A stretch of 64,000 nt of DNA from Methylobacillus flagellatus KT. GTDB taxonomy: Bacteria; Pseudomonadota; Gammaproteobacteria; Burkholderiales; Methylophilaceae. How positions within the stretch are numbered: position 1 is the stretch's first letter; each line of letters begins with the position of its first letter. A program made the position numbers and the translations under genes. This document shows positions 63,553-64,000 of this stretch, in pieces. Under the pieces are notes generated by a model. That model had not been told where the DNA came from. It was given only the letters and a program-made list of their open reading frames with translations, and did not search any database. The stretch spans positions 868,001 through 932,000 of the forward strand of contig NC_007947.1 of NCBI RefSeq assembly GCF_000013705.1, given 5' to 3'.

Positions 63553-64000
63553 ATGAGGAAAACGCCGATGCGTGCAATGACTATCCTGGCCGCCAGCGCC
63601 GCGCTGGTGGCATGTACTACCGTCGCGGCAGTGAGCAAGACACCGGATGACATTGCCCGTAGCCTGACATTGCCGCCGGGCTTCCATATCAACACGTTTG
63701 CCAAGCTCAATCCGACCAAGGGCGATTATTTCCGTGGACCGCGCTTCATGGCGTTCGGTCCGGACGGCAATCTGTATCTTGCCAGTAGCGTGGACAACAC
63801 CGTCTATATGCTGCCGGACCGCGATCACGATGGCGTGGCCGACGATGTCGTTCCTGTCGTGGAAGGGCTGAATGCCCCCAACAGCCTGGTCTTCGCCAAC
63901 GGCAGTATGCTGGTGGCAAACCAGGATGGCGTGGTCCGCATCGAGTTGGCGCAGGATGGAAAGCGCTCGGCTGCCAGGCAGGTGCCCCTGATCAGCAATC
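63553..64000 (+). CDS. Sorbosone/glucose dehydrogenase-like beta-propeller protein, partial
   Basis: The frame runs off the right edge after 149 codons. It starts with a lipoprotein-like signal (TILAASAALVAC) and then shows the six-bladed propeller pattern of PQQ-type sugar dehydrogenases: LPPGFHINTFAKL, RFMAFGPDGNLYLASSVDN, LPDRDHDGVADD and GLNAPNSLVFANG. PQQ ligands and the C-terminal part, perhaps with a cytochrome domain, are outside the window. Substrate unknown. Confidence 0.82.
   Translation, partial: MRKTPMRAMTILAASAALVACTTVAAVSKTPDDIARSLTLPPGFHINTFAKLNPTKGDYFRGPRFMAFGPDGNLYLASSVDNTVYMLPDRDHDGVADDVVPVVEGLNAPNSLVFANGSMLVANQDGVVRIELAQDGKRSAARQVPLISN

Noticed and set aside
1..64000. CRISPR arrays, rRNA, tRNA or defence islands
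   Set aside because: No regularly spaced repeats, no rRNA cores and no recognisable cas, restriction or toxin-antitoxin genes were seen by reading; an automated scan was not possible.

Overview
The window looks like chromosome of a moderately GC-rich betaproteobacterium. The gene neighbourhoods rpoE-rseA-rseB-mucD/degP-lepA-lepB-rnc-era, recO-pdxJ-acpS, dapA-bamC and rsxB-nth are typical of that class. Composition and gene style suggest a Methylobacillus/Methylovorus-like methylotroph, but that is an inference, because no methylotrophy gene lies in the window. No tRNA, rRNA or CRISPR array was recognised.

Positions 1 to about 7486 hold the right-hand part of a tailless, membrane-containing prophage related to corticovirus PM2. 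All its genes are on the minus strand and most touch or overlap. From the right end leftwards they are: an early block (two small proteins, a two-tyrosine HUH replication initiator, small SH3-like and zinc-ribbon proteins, a hydrophobic protein and an A32-type packaging ATPase), a terminator, a repeat-bearing candidate late promoter, and then a structural block (small membrane protein, PM2 P2-like major capsid protein, three small membrane proteins, a beta-rich protein and further small proteins). The prophage continues beyond position 1. Its right edge falls on a sequence in which 16 of 17 bases match the centre and XerD arm of dif. Immediately beyond is a 5'-truncated, AT-rich TonB-dependent receptor fragment.

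From 8.9 to 29.2 kb there is host housekeeping and envelope sequence: mutS, an SlyD-like isomerase, bcp, a ribosomal oxygenase-like cupin, a secretin-like exported protein, a repeat lipoprotein, a WalJ-type MBL hydrolase, dapA-bamC, a YqiA esterase, a HAD phosphatase, a haem-binding membrane protein, a YcgR-like PilZ protein, a PagL deacylase, the rsxB-nth-FIST-thiD-DUF1841 run, and nadB.

From 29.2 to 42.5 kb lies the sigma-E stress operon followed by lepA-lepB-DUF4845-rnc-era. A 247-bp MITE-like element and the divergently oriented pagP sit between era and recO-pdxJ-acpS, where I would normally expect era and recO to adjoin. A duplicated-domain exported protein and tcdA follow.

From 42.6 to 64 kb are a full-length TonB-dependent receptor, htpG with a sigma-32-like promoter, a lone divergent ribosomal protein S4 gene with a structured leader, a Fur-box-preceded operon (small CxxC protein, tonB, exbB, exbD), glgP, a set of small stress/transport genes, a membrane EEP-family protein, a diguanylate cyclase, purL, an exported ankyrin protein and the start of a sorbosone/glucose-dehydrogenase-like beta-propeller gene.

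The recurring theme is envelope upkeep: BamC, sigma-E with RseA/RseB, DegP, signal peptidase, PagL and PagP, and TonB-ExbBD with its receptors. G exceeds C on the plus strand in most sampled lines, including within minus-strand genes, so the plus strand to the right of the prophage looks like the leading strand.
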